From: Druceiella hillmani
Taxonomy: Eukaryota; Arthropoda; Insecta; Lepidoptera; Hepialidae
Length of the DNA stretch: 64,000 nucleotides
Assembly: GCA_039881145.1 (NCBI GenBank)
Contig: JAYKKI010000015.1
Location: 23,305,501 to 23,369,500 of the forward strand
Direction of reading: 5' to 3'
Shown here: positions 53,568 through 64,000 of the stretch, piece after piece
Layout: every line of letters begins with the position of its first letter
How positions within the stretch are numbered: the first letter of the stretch is position 1
Made by a program: the position numbers and the translations under genes
The notes under the pieces: generated by a model
The model's database searches: none
What the model was told of the DNA's origin: nothing
The model's input: the letters and a program-made list of their open reading frames with translations, nothing else

Positions 53568-53571
53568 AGCG

Positions 53572-54985
53572 CGTGTCGGTTCGTGATAACTTTGACAACG
53601 ACTAATGAAAGTAACTCAGGAGAGTGAGAGGTCTATAATTTTTTAGGAAGGTTTATCGCCATCCAATTGTTAAGCAGCTATAATTTAATGAAATACTCAA
53701 GGTAGGTTTCATTGTATTTGTGACAGGTAATCACAAAATATTTTAAAAGCGAACACGATTGAACAGCTGAAGATCGTTAGATGCACATTTTTTGCAAAAA
53801 TCCTATATATAATTTATGCTTTGGAGTAAAAACATTACACAATAAACATTTTACGTTGAGTAATGATCTGTCTATGTTAAACGTTTTAGCAGAAAAAGCT
53901 CAACCCTCATTGTTAGTAAACTTGTTAAATGCAACTTAATATTATCGTATAGTTTAAGCACCTCGACGAGCGTCAGGCAAGTTTAATTAGTTTACCAGAA
54001 GTTATGTTCAACTAGACTTATAAAACGGTTGTCGAGTTTATCCGTTGAATAACGGTAATGAGGTTGCAACATGGGGCAACCTCTTGTTGTCCAAATGAGG
54101 GCCGAATGTGTTTTATTTACTTAATTTATTTTTTGGAAAATGACAATTTCTGACTATTTCGATATCGAAGAAAGTTTTTGGAGCAGCGTAATTTTTCGAT
54201 TAATTCTTTTTTGTGGGCTGTTTATTCCAATAGGCTTATAAATTATTTTTCACATCTTATTAACCATAAATCGTGTGATATATATGTTAGTAAATAATGT
54301 TAGTGTATCTATAAATTGTAATGGTGAATAATGGTGGAAAATTCTTAGAAAGTAAAAAAATAATATTTGAAGAAACATTGTTTTTTTGTTATCATTGGAC
54401 ATGAAAAATATTTGGATCTTCAATTCTTTGTTTCATTTATCAAATACACCACTCACGAAATGTTTCTAATTAGTTGCTCCTTGATCGGTTATTGGATAAA
54501 TATCATTTGATAAGGTAGTCTATATGTAAACGGTAAAGAAAATATAATATACCGCTAGTGATAAATATCTGAAATGTTATCAAAGTTGCATTAAATGAAT
54601 GTACACATGTGATCTATATAGCTGAGCTAATTTTTTTAAGTTGAACTTGCTAAAATATTACATGCAATATGTTATATACATCAGAATCCATGTAAAGTCT
54701 CTGGAATACCGAAAAAGAGAAACAAATTTACATATATAACGCTTAAAATTATATGAACATAAATATTAACCTTACGTCTCAGGAACACTGGCGGGCTCTA
54801 CCGATGAAACTGCTACCATGATGCATGCGTATGTTCTATTGACAATATTACTACTGTGTGCCGATCACCGTCTCTGAGATACACATATCAGAAATTAAAT
54901 GTTATTGTAATATAAATTTCAATTATCATGTTAAAATCTGCATACAAAATGCGGTGCTTATGAAAGTCGACACAAAAATTTTAAT
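53572..54985. other. AT-rich stretch, no gene
   Basis: It has a small hairpin (GAGGTTGC/GCAACCTC) near 54,060. Nothing else could be supported. Confidence 0.5.
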
Positions 54986-55140
54986 ATTGAATATATTTGG
55001 CGTTAATTTTGTAGAAATTCATTATTCACAATTAAATGAAACTACGTGATGTAGTATTATTTCTACTTTCTTTAATTTCTTTACCGCGACCTAGGTTTCG
55101 TTGTATTACAACATTTTCAGGTCTTTGCTAATATCCCACC
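54986..55140 (-). mobile_element. inverted-repeat family, copy 5 (one arm plus centre)
   Basis: GAATATATTTGGCGTTAATT, CACAATTAAATGAAACTACG, TGATGTAGTATTATTTCTAC, CGCGACCTAGGTTTCG and ACAACATTTTCAGG follow the family order closely. The centre (CTTTGCTAATATCCCACC) is the reverse complement of the centre of copy 3, so it is inverted or belongs to the other arm. The hammerhead-like block on the minus strand keeps the stem and GAAACCTAGGTC but has CTGAAAA in the core and a mismatched helix I. Confidence 0.7.
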
Positions 55141-58027
55141 TAAAAAAATTTAATTTCAACTAAATTTTCAATTATATTTTTATGTTTTAAAAATACAGTT
55201 TGAATTCCCTAAAATATCTGATTGAAATTAATTAAAGTGCAAAGCTGATGAATGACTTTTGTTTGTGGTGTTTCTAAGACTGACGACTGTTGACTTTGTA
55301 GGGGAATTTTCACCGACTTATCCTACAAGTCAAGACGCCCTTACCGCCGGTTAAATGTTTGCCGTCTCCATTAGCTCATCATATGTTCTTTCCTTTTCTT
55401 CGTCAGCCAGTGTCGCTTTGGTTTTTATAGAGCCTGTTTTTGTGTTACACGTGAGTTAAAGTATTAAATACCAGACGTTCCATTTTCTTCCAATATTATT
55501 ATCGATTATCAATATTGGCTGTAAGGAAAATCCTTTAAATGTAATGACACTTTTTGTTCCAAAATGTAAGTTTCCATGAGAAACTGTTTAATCGGCAGCG
55601 AATTCTTTGCGATATAATTATTGGAGATAGCGCTTGGGTAACGATATAACCGTTGGTCTTTCGAATCTTGGTTTATTGAGCTGTAGATGTTTTAATTTAT
55701 TTCTTCTTTTTTATTGTGATACAATATATTTATTAGTTTAAATGATTTTAAAACTTTAGCTCCTGTGGTTTTAGGAAATTTCGTAATTATCATCAAAGCT
55801 GGTTGAATATTATTATTAGATATTTTTATAGGTAAAAAAAGTGAAAAACTAGGGATATGCCATGATTATTCAACTAGTACAGCAGTTTATTTATAAATAA
55901 AAAACTAATGGTAATAAAAAAAATTTAAATTTGTGTTTACAAATATTTATTTTATTTTATTACCTTATAATAAAAAACACCAACCTAGAGTATTAAATTT
56001 TGCCTTTTTCCGAAATTTTGTTTAAACTCTTTTACGTTATTAGTCTAATATAATTTCAAATACCACGTAATCAATTTTCCGTCACGTCTTAATTAGTATT
56101 ATTATAATTAAATACTGACTTTGGTATATACATGTTTGTTGTAGTCAATGAAAATTCGGCCATATAAATATCGGTAGTTATCAGCCTTGGAAACACCACC
56201 CACATAAGTCGTTCTTCTGCATTGTAGTTTATAAACGTATATTGATATATTAACTCGTTCCTTCATCGCATCTATGTGATTAAATGTTTACCATAGTAGC
56301 AAGTAGACATTGACGTGGTAAAATAAATGATGTAAGATGGAATGAAAGTACTGTATTAAATATGATCTCTAATGATAATAGCCTCGTGGTGAAATTATTT
56401 TATTTATAACAATAACGTTACGGGTTTATTTTCCATTACAATAAACACCTTCCGTGTTTTAGATTTGAATATTAATATTCGATTGGAAGAAACCTTTAAA
56501 TCAGTCCACAATTTAAAAAACTATTATTAAATATGCTTACGGTTGATGTGAATCTACGGACGTTTTAAGCTGTCTTTGAGCAGCTGTGGTTGTAAAAGCT
56601 ACCTTACAGGTTTTATAATTTTTTAAGTCAGTGTGATTCTACTAAATGTAGAAATTTTGGTGAAGACCTAAGAGAAAGTATAACCTAAATATTGTTGACT
56701 ATTTTCTATACGCTATCAATCCACTAAAAAAATCTTTATCGAAATTCTTTTAGTTGTCCTAGTGTCATGCGTATAAACGAAGAGACTCACAGTTAAACGC
56801 ATAAAAAATCTAAAAACAATGGTTTTGTGTTCTCATCCTTAAATATTTTTTTCGGAAAACCATTCTACAGTTTTACAGCATGTATATATATGGGTAATAA
56901 AGTACGTAACAAATAAATTTATACTAAACCTGCTGGAGTAAATAAATTAGAAATATTGACAGAACATATAGCTATGGGTGTTCAACTACGTATCAGAAAC
57001 ATCGAAATAATATTCAAATTTTAAAGTAAGCTTATATAGAATACTTTTGATTTAATAACCCAATGGCGATGTAATAATACGAAATATTACTTGAACTTGA
57101 TCTCTATATTCTTCTAAATAATTTATCCAAATTAATTTAATTTTGTTAACGTAGTACGTGGACAAACACGCACGAAGATAATACAAAAATTCCAGAAATT
57201 ATTTAAATGCAGGCTCTTTTCCTATTTTTCTTTTACAAATATTTTCATTGTACAAACGTGCGACGTTCGCAAATTTATTACACGCGTAAATAAATTTTGT
57301 AAATACTTGATATCGTATGTAAATAATCTTGCGACATATCGTAGCATAAGTTCGAAGATCGCGTAACTGAAAAAATGAATGTTGCACATCAGCATACAAT
57401 TATTGTATTTTGTTATGACATACAAATTTTTCTTAAAATGGTTATTTATCAAAACGGTTTAAGTACAGAAACATTTAATAATAATCGGTCGTTTCAGAAT
57501 GTGTAGAGATGTTTAAGAATTTTTGTATTTGGCTCAGACTGTGTACAAAAGTTACAATGAATATCACTTTTATATAAATTATAAATTTTAGCAATGTACA
57601 TAGTACATATTACGCTATATTCATTACAATAAGTTAACTTTGAAAATGTATAGATCATTCAAATATATTGATATTCGTGTAAAGTTAAAACGTAAAGCTC
57701 TGAAACCGTAAAACAATTGACGGCTTTCGGAAAAGTGAACGAAAAATTGACTTGACTTTTTAAAATTTTAAACTGAATGTTTAAGCAGAAATATATTGCG
57801 TTCATTTGTTTAACGATATATAATTAACAGCGTACGTGAGTATAGAAACAGATAGAGCTGTTACATTTCATATAAACCCTTTTTAATCAAAAATTTGTTT
57901 AATATATAAATACGTTTCTGTGCAATTGCAAAGTTTTAACGACTATGAGACGAAAAATTAAGTTTGGTATTTATTATAACTTCTTATTAAGTTCATTAAC
58001 CACTGGTCAAATATTTGGTAAGAGTTT
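55141..58027. other. AT-rich stretch with one protein-like minus-strand segment
   Basis: On the minus strand at about 55,345-55,445, a 30-odd codon frame reads KATLADEEKERTYDELMET and stops. It is GC-richer than its surroundings and protein-like, but I cannot name it. The rest is featureless. Confidence 0.4.
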
Positions 58028-58068
58028 TTAACCTTCAAGTGATCGGGTGGATTACACATGTAATCCAC
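58028..58068 (+). other. piggyBac-type terminus: TTAA, TIR and subterminal palindrome
   Basis: TTAA (58,028-58,031) is followed by CCTTCAAGTGATCGGGTGG, the kind of terminal sequence found at piggyBac-like ends. A palindrome follows (GTGGATTACA, CA, TGTAATCCAC, 58,047-58,068). No matching right end was found. Confidence 0.55.
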
Positions 58069-58379
58069 ACGCATTAAATCTAAAATTTCTCAATAACCAC
58101 CAAAGTAAATTACAAGCACTTCTAGGTATTTTAAGTTGCATAATTGAAGAACGCACTCAGTGCTGCGCAAGCATCAAGCGCGTGTGGTTGTGTCGCACGA
58201 AGCCTGTAAAATCCGTGGATTACATATATATGCCGCGCGACCAATTATATAAATATTTTGAACATACTATTTTTGTTTCTTTTTGGTTGATTCTACGTTA
58301 TAAATATGGTAGTTTGACTACTGGTGTGTGTTAAAATTATTAGACACTTAAAATTAATATATATTTTTAGAATAACCAT

Positions 58380-59576
58380 GTATGCTCGGCATCAAGCTCA
58401 GATTGAGGCTAACTGAAGAAGATGATCAGAATGAAATCTATGAAGATCATTCCAAATGCCGAAGAAAATCACCTTGATGAGCAGGAACATCTATTATTAT
58501 CCAAGCAAGGCAAAGAAGTGAGGCAAACAATTCTGAAGCAGAAGATGTTGAGCCGCCTCTGCGAAACCGACGTGTTGACTTTTACTCTGGCTTAGATAAT
58601 ATTATCTGGTCAAAAACTGATTCTTCAAATAGTTGAAGAACTCGATATTTTCATACATAATGTTGTCTTTGTTTCCCATGGTCCTAAAGGAATAACCAGA
58701 ACTATTAAAAAACTACTCCGCAAGACAGATTTTCCTTATTTTTGTTCAAAAATATAATTGATCTCCTTACCGAATATACAAATATAAAAATGAACTACAT
58801 AAGGAATAAATATACAAGAAAAAGAGATGCTAAACAAATAAACGCAACGGAAATGAGAGACTACATCGGAATTTTACTGATGGCTGGGGTGATGAGAATA
58901 GGCCGATTGGGCGTTGCCCAAATATTTGGGAATGTTAGGCACACAGAAATCGATGCTATATATTTGACTATGTCTGAACAAAGATTAAAATTTTTGACAA
59001 GGTCTTTGCGCTTTGATAACATTGAAGACCGCCAAGTTCGTGCTTGTATTGGTAAGCTGGGTCCAAAAAGAGAGTTTTTATATTTGTTTCTTACTGAAAT
59101 GACGTTGGATAAATAGCTCTTGCCTTTTAGAGGACGCTGTTCTTTCAGGCAGTATATCCCAAGCAAGTCATTGAAATATGGAGTGAAGGTTTTTGCTCTC
59201 GTGGATGGTCATTACTCGTATATGTTCAACTTAGAAATATATGTGGGTCAACAACCTGAAGGCTCATTTTGCAATTGAAAATGGGACTACATCAACCATG
59301 TACACTAGTTTGGATGAAACCTGTGGTTCGTAAAAAATTGGATAAAAATAAATTACCAAGAAGTCTAGTATTTAAAATAAAAGACTTTCTAGGCATTATT
59401 CAAACAGAAAACCCGACAACAACGCACAAGCACCAAGTAGTTCCATAGGTCGTTGCTATGACTGCGAAAGAATGCGCAACAAAAGAAGTCGAAAATTATG
59501 TATCACTTGCAAAAAGTATATTTGTGGCGATCATTCAAAGATTATATATCTATCTTGTTTAGAAAACACCAATTAG
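58380..59576 (+). pseudogene. piggyBac-like transposase relic
   Basis: Decayed N-terminal sequence (VEPPLRNRRVDFYSG) leads to a 124-codon frame (58,742-59,116) with NATEMRDYIGILLMAGVMR and LTRSLRFDNIEDRQVR, typical of the DDE_Tnp_1_7 domain. Around the first catalytic Asp it reads TLDK, then a TAG (59,114-59,116), then LPFRGRCSFRQYIPSKSLKYGVKVFALVDG. The middle, with the later catalytic residues, is largely deleted after about 59,270. KPVVRKKLDKNKLP follows. The C-terminal cysteine-rich domain is intact (RCYDCERMRNKRSRKLCITC, then ICGDHSK, 59,451-59,540) and ends at TAG 59,574-59,576. In the family this zinc-binding tail recognises the transposon ends. Stops and deletion make it inactive. Confidence 0.8.
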
Positions 59577-60937
59577 AATTAAGTATTTTTGATTAGTTTT
59601 TTATGATCTCAATTATACCAAAAAATTTTAAGTGCCATAAAGAGGTTTTGTTTAAATTCCTTGATTTTCTTAAACAGTGAAATTGTGATTTGTTTCTGTT
59701 AACAACTTTTTTGCAAAGAAAATTTTATTTGATTTAAAGAAAATAAAAATAATTGAGGCATATTATATCTTTTTATTTCAACTTTGTAAATGGCCTACAC
59801 CTTTACGCCATGCGACTATTCAGGTTAGGTTTTAGTACGCGACCGTTGTAGGGTAAAAATTGTCGAATTTATAAAAAAATACAAGGCCTCAATAAAATCT
59901 ATATTTGTTTAAATCCACTCCTCCTGTCACTTCTCAGCTATGTTTTATTAAAATAAATCCATCATGTTGTTTAAACAAATTTCTTTAGGAAAAACTAGAC
60001 ATCTTTTATTGTCCACAGTAAACATCCAAAGCCATTTCCGTGCCATTATAAATCGATCGCCACTCACTGTATGTAATGTGCACCTACAATTCTCATAAGC
60101 TATGCCATTTGGAAATTTTCTTTTTATTTAAGACCAACTAATGAACTAACAATCTACAAGAAAATTATGAAAACCATCGATAAGTTAAGAGCCCAAAAGT
60201 AATTTATATCATATCGTCTCTTAGATAAATTTTGAGGGTTATTTATATCGATAATCACCAATGTGAAACTTCTGCACTTATCTAGTTAAGCAGAATATCA
60301 TGTTGTCAAGTTTACAATAAACAATTACTGTGAAATTAATATTTGATAATAACAATTTATACTTCATGATTAATAAGTTTCGTACAAGTGTTCCAAATTT
60401 ATAACATTTAGGCGACTTGAAAGCGAAAACGGTTATTTTTAACTTCGAAAGTAAATAAAACCCTAGGCAACCGTTGAATTTAAATCGGAAGGTAATTTTC
60501 GCAATTTTTAAAAGCGAGCTGATTTACTTGAAAACTTTTAATACCGAAACCGCCCCTATGTTTTTTTTCTGTATCTGGATGATTCTAATTAAATTAGTGA
60601 AGCCCATCAATCTTACTTTGAAATATTTCTGTGTTATTATTTTTCTTCTTTGATAATTTGAACTTATATAATACTTAAGAACTTGAATAATGTGATTTTT
60701 CACTTAATAGTGAAATTTAGAATATATAAATTTGTTCTGTATTATGAATATTTTGATGTATAGGCAGGGTATTTATCACAGGCTTTTTATTACAGACTCA
60801 AATTAATGAGTCGCAACGATTTTTGATTAAAATAATTAAACGAATTTTAGTAAAATTTTATACTTATTTGTAATTTAGGTTGTCTCTTTGTGTGTTGGCG
60901 ACCAATTACGTCACTTTTTACAAAGAATATATTGTTA
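59577..60937. other. AT-rich stretch, no gene
   Basis: It probably contains the lost right end of the piggyBac copy, which I could not identify. Confidence 0.45.
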
Positions 60938-61715
60938 CTTAATTATCGCCTTGAGTGTTGGCGGCCGACCACTTTTCACGTAGGACATATTGCTAGTCGT
61001 AACCTTTAGTGTTGGCGGTCGACCACTTTTCACGTAGGACACATTGCTAGTCGTAACCTTTAGTGTTGACGGTCGACTACTTTTCACGCAGAATCCATTA
61101 TTAGTCGTCGCCTTGAGTGTTGGTGGCCGACCACTTTTTACGCAGGATCCATTGCTAGTTGTCGCCTTGAATGTTGACGGCCGACCATTTTTAATGCAGG
61201 ATCCATTACTAGTCGTCGCCTTGAGTGTTGGCGACCGATCGCTTTTCGCACAGGATCCATTGCTAGTCGTCACTTTGAGTGTTAGCGGCCGACCGCTTTC
61301 CACGCAGAATCTATTTCTAGCCGTCGTCTTGAATGATGGCGACCGATCGTTTTCTATACAGAATCTATTGCTAACACAGGATCCACTGGTAGTAGTCACC
61401 TTGATTATTGACGACCCACCGCTTTCTACATAGAATCCATTGCTAGTCCTCACTTAGAGTGTTGACGACCGACAATTTTCTACACAGAATCCATTGTTAG
61501 TGTTGGTGACTTGAGTGTTGGTGACTGAACACTTTCTACACAGAATCTATTGTTAGTCGTCACCTTGAGGGTTGGCGACCGGCCACTTTCTACACAGAAT
61601 CCATTGTTAGACGTCACCTCGAGTGTTGGCGACCGACTATTTTTTACACGTAATATATTGTTACTTGAAATTGTCAATTTGAATATTGGCGACGGACTAC
61701 TTCTTTTACACAGAA
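60938..61715. repeat. 54-bp minisatellite array, about 14 units
   Basis: Each unit reads roughly ATTGCTAGTCGTCACCTTGA, GTGTTGGCGACCGACCACTT, TCTACACAGAATCC. Nearly all are 54 bases (18 codons). One is 72 (54+18) and one is 56. On the minus strand a frame of 172 codons (60,935-61,453) and another (61,480-61,761) encode the repeat SGRPPTLKVTTSNGSCVK. A plus-strand frame also stays open (61,044-61,433). The minus-strand frame has no ATG start. The 56-base unit breaks the frame between 61,453 and 61,480. It could be a coding exon of a repetitive protein or a plain satellite. Confidence 0.9.
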
Positions 61716-61749
61716 TAAATACATTAGGAACTATTCTGTGTAAAAGAAG
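61700..61749. repeat. perfect 18-bp hairpin at the array edge
   Basis: CTTCTTTTACACAGAATA (61,700-61,717) is followed, after 14 bases, by its exact reverse complement (61,732-61,749). The left arm is the end of the last 54-bp unit, so the right arm is an inverted copy of array sequence. Confidence 0.9.
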
Positions 61750-61751
61750 CG

Positions 61752-61846
61752 AAATGGTCACTCCATAAATAATAAAAGAAAATTGTTACCAAAATGAATT
61801 CAGCATATAAGCTAATTTTTTTTTATTATTTATGGGGTGACCATTT
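61752..61846. repeat. long hairpin, 25 of 26 paired
   Basis: Arm 61,752-61,777 (AAATGGTCACTCCATAAATA, then ATAAAA) pairs with 61,821-61,846 except for one T/C difference. Pairing continues weakly inward. A third, smaller inverted pair (GTGAAGCA and TGCTTCAC) follows at about 61,855-61,900. Confidence 0.85.
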
Positions 61847-62781
61847 AGCAAACACGTGAAGCATGTAATGATCCATAAAAACCCCCACTTGCTTCACGAT
61901 AAACGGGTGTAGAACCCTTTCAGCGTGTCCCCTTTTATTTACAATTCTGGCAGAAAATTGTATTTGCGAAACTTGGTGCTATAAAATAATCCTGTTTTTA
62001 AAAATACCAGAAAACATCAAAATACGTGTTATAAAACAATATTCTATAAACGATTAGCTTCCTGGAGAATTACGTGTTATAAAATTATTTGAATATAATA
62101 TGAAATTAAACGGACAGCAATTTCTCTATATGTGTATCTCTTATTTCTATCAATGAAAGTATATTCTCTTATTTCTATCAATGAAAAATTTAAAAATGAA
62201 GGTAAGTGAAGTAAGCATTTCGTCTTCTAGCTAAATATAAAGGGGTTTTTTAAACTTTTTCTTGCAGAAATATTCTGAATTCCTACATATTGTATATAAT
62301 ACAAGCAATTCTATCTTACTGGGAAACCTAAAGAGTTATCTGGTTAACAAATAGTAGACGTCATAATATGAAGCAATGACAAACTATAGGAATACGTAAA
62401 GCCTTGATGTTGGCACTATAATTACGAAAAGTGATTATTCAGCATTACAGTGGACATATTGTAATATATTTACTATCCAATTGATGAAAAAACAAATTAA
62501 TGGCAACACAATATTTTGGAGTTTGGGTTTTTTCTTATATATAAATGATTTATCATATTATCAGTGTAGTGAACCTCATAATATATAAATAAAATCAAAT
62601 GCTAATTTTATAACTTAAAGTGCAATAAATAATAAACTTAACATTTCTTTCTGTAACGCTGCGAGATGTTAAAAAGTGAGTGTTAAATGTATTTTAACCT
62701 CGCATGTTAATATAGCTATTGTAAATATTTTCATAATTCTACTAGGACTGGGAAACGCTTTATTTTTACATGATTAGCTTC

Positions 62782-62782
<1 letters not shown>
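61847..62782. other. AT-rich stretch, no gene
   Basis: A 22-base direct repeat (TCTCTTATTTCTATCAATGA plus AA) occurs at 62,137 and 62,165. Nothing else is recognised. Confidence 0.5.

Positions 62783-62844
<62 letters not shown>
62783..62844. repeat. (AT)n microsatellite
   Basis: Pure alternating A/T run of about 60 bases. Confidence 0.95.
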
Positions 62845-62847
<3 letters not shown>

Positions 62848-63885
62848 ACTCAAACTGTAGATTTTATTTAGGAGTACCTAATTTACAAAAAGGATTCTCC
62901 ATTTGGAATACAAAAATAAACTCGTGCATATGTAATAAATAGTTAGTGATTATTTTCTATTTATACTAATAATGATATGAGATTAAATTTAGAATACGTA
63001 ATACATAATATATGAATTGTCACATGAAACTTATTAGTTTTTATTAAATCTGAAGGCTTATAATTTTCAAAAACAGGGGTGTATTGAAAATAGTTCTCCT
63101 TTCCCTCGGTTATGACTAAATATGATGTAGATTATCTTATGAAAATGTTATCACAATCCTCAGATGTGAATTACTTGGGCTTTAGGTTAGAAAAACAAAC
63201 CATTTTCAAAACTAAGTTAATTCGATCCAAATAGCATATTAAACATTTGTGAATAGTTTACTAGGTAATAAATTATTTTATCATTTATTTTAATAAATTC
63301 CTGTTAATACTAACTGAAAAACATAAGATACAGTTTTATTTTAAATATTTCGAATATTTGCTGTGTAAATTTAGCTCAATGAACGTGTATGGGAATATGA
63401 GAATATTTATGAAATAACTCAGTTTTAGCCATGTATCAGTTATCCATAAATATAATAAAACAGGAGTACTCTATATTAATTTCCTTTTTATTTTTAAATA
63501 CTTTATTCTGTATTTTCATTTACAGTCGAAATATTTAAATCTGGCCTGAAAATTTTAATAGAGTTTCATAAAACAAACACGTTTTTTGCAAAATCATAAA
63601 TTATATTTGTTATTATATTAATTTTTTCTTACCACTTATTTTTAAAAATTTGTTCCAGATGAAATCGTCATAAGATTGAATAAACAAAAATACTAACCGT
63701 TGAAAATTTTTCTTAGAAATTTACATCTCATGTAATATCAACTACTGTAATGTAACCCATTGTGTGATAGTTTTATTTTCAATTATTGTCTATGGCGTGT
63801 AAAGAATTTTCGAATTTAATAATTCTTAAATATATTGTTTTGAATTACCAAAGAGATTTAGTTTAGGATACTGCTAAGTGTTTAA

Positions 63886-63890
<5 letters not shown>
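62845..63890. other. AT-rich stretch, no gene
   Basis: I see nothing I can support here. Confidence 0.5.
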
Positions 63891-63943
<53 letters not shown>

Positions 63944-63950
63944 ATATGTA
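63891..63950. repeat. (AT)n / (GT)n microsatellite
   Basis: A TA run changing into TGTGTGTG and TATATGTAC. Confidence 0.95.
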
Positions 63951-64000
63951 CAGTGTGTAAACGTTATAACGACGAAATTAAAATCTTAATTGGTTGTTTG

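Larger units (their letters stand above)
47210..53571 (+). mobile_element. errantivirus-like (Ty3/gypsy) endogenous element, full length
   Basis: The unit 47,214-53,567 is bounded by two 312-base LTRs and by the 4-base target duplication AGCG (47,210-47,213 and 53,568-53,571). Order is LTR, primer-binding site, gag, protease-RT-RNase H-integrase, env, polypurine tract, LTR. Third-ORF env with a fusion-protein-like cleavage region, a tRNA-Lys primer site and a 4-bp TSD are typical of insect errantiviruses of the gypsy group. The LTRs differ at 9 of 312 positions (2.9%) with no indels, so the insertion is moderately old. Stops and frameshifts in gag, early pol and env make it defective. Confidence 0.95.

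Noticed and set aside
58047..58334. 95-codon frame at the piggyBac left end
   Set aside because: It starts inside the subterminal palindrome with a non-ATG codon and has no similarity to transposase, which begins further on in other frames.
59577..60400. Right end of the piggyBac element (for example near GTAGGGTAAAA at 59,848)
   Set aside because: It is not the reverse complement of the left end CCTTCAAGTGATC and has no TTAA, so I do not call it.

Overview
This is a very AT-rich eukaryotic window with no recognisable host gene, exon or structural RNA gene. An insect, or at least an arthropod, is the best reading. It holds an env-bearing gypsy/errantivirus-type LTR element primed by tRNA-Lys, a Penelope-like element, mariner, pogo, piggyBac and hAT relics, tRNA-derived SINEs, and dense (AT)n microsatellites. 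Nothing bacterial (operons, ribosome binding sites, CRISPR) is present. It looks like a gene desert or a very long intron filled with old mobile elements.

Layout: 1-6.3 kb holds an (AT)n run, a degenerate GC-richer tandem repeat (1.2 kb), a 5'-truncated Penelope-like copy with a 14-bp target-site duplication (TSD) and a degraded hammerhead-like motif (2.9-3.8 kb), and a patch of locally duplicated sequence (4.9-6.3 kb). 6.3-16.2 kb is mostly featureless. 16.9-17.3 kb is a complete hAT-type MITE with 8-bp TSD. 18.2 kb carries the first copy of a dispersed inverted-repeat family whose arms contain a hammerhead-ribozyme-like core; other copies lie at 24.0, 32.5, 35.3 and 55.0 kb. 22.4-25.0 kb looks like a DNA transposon with long, subrepeat-containing inverted ends and a MADF-like remnant. 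28.0 and 46.9 kb hold two copies of one tRNA-derived SINE. 36.5-37.2 kb is a pogo/Tigger-like transposase relic (minus strand), 37.8-39.1 kb a truncated LINE with 11-bp TSD, and 40.6-41.2 kb a mariner relic. 45.3-45.8 kb is a tandem array built on a 13-bp module.

47,214-53,567 is the best preserved element: an errantivirus-like gag-pol-env retrotransposon with two 312-bp LTRs (9 differences), 4-bp TSD (AGCG), primer-binding site, polypurine tract, promoter and poly(A) signals, and a phase-compatible splice donor/acceptor pair for env. Gag, the start of pol and env carry stops or frameshifts, while a 722-codon stretch from the RT catalytic motif to the end of integrase is open. 58.0-59.6 kb is a piggyBac relic. 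60.9-61.7 kb is an array of 54-bp (18-codon) repeats open on both strands, followed at once by a cluster of strong hairpins.

The pieces do not work together as a pathway; they record repeated waves of transposition. The most promising leads are the hammerhead-like inverted-repeat family, the spliced env leader, and the 54-bp coding-length repeat array.
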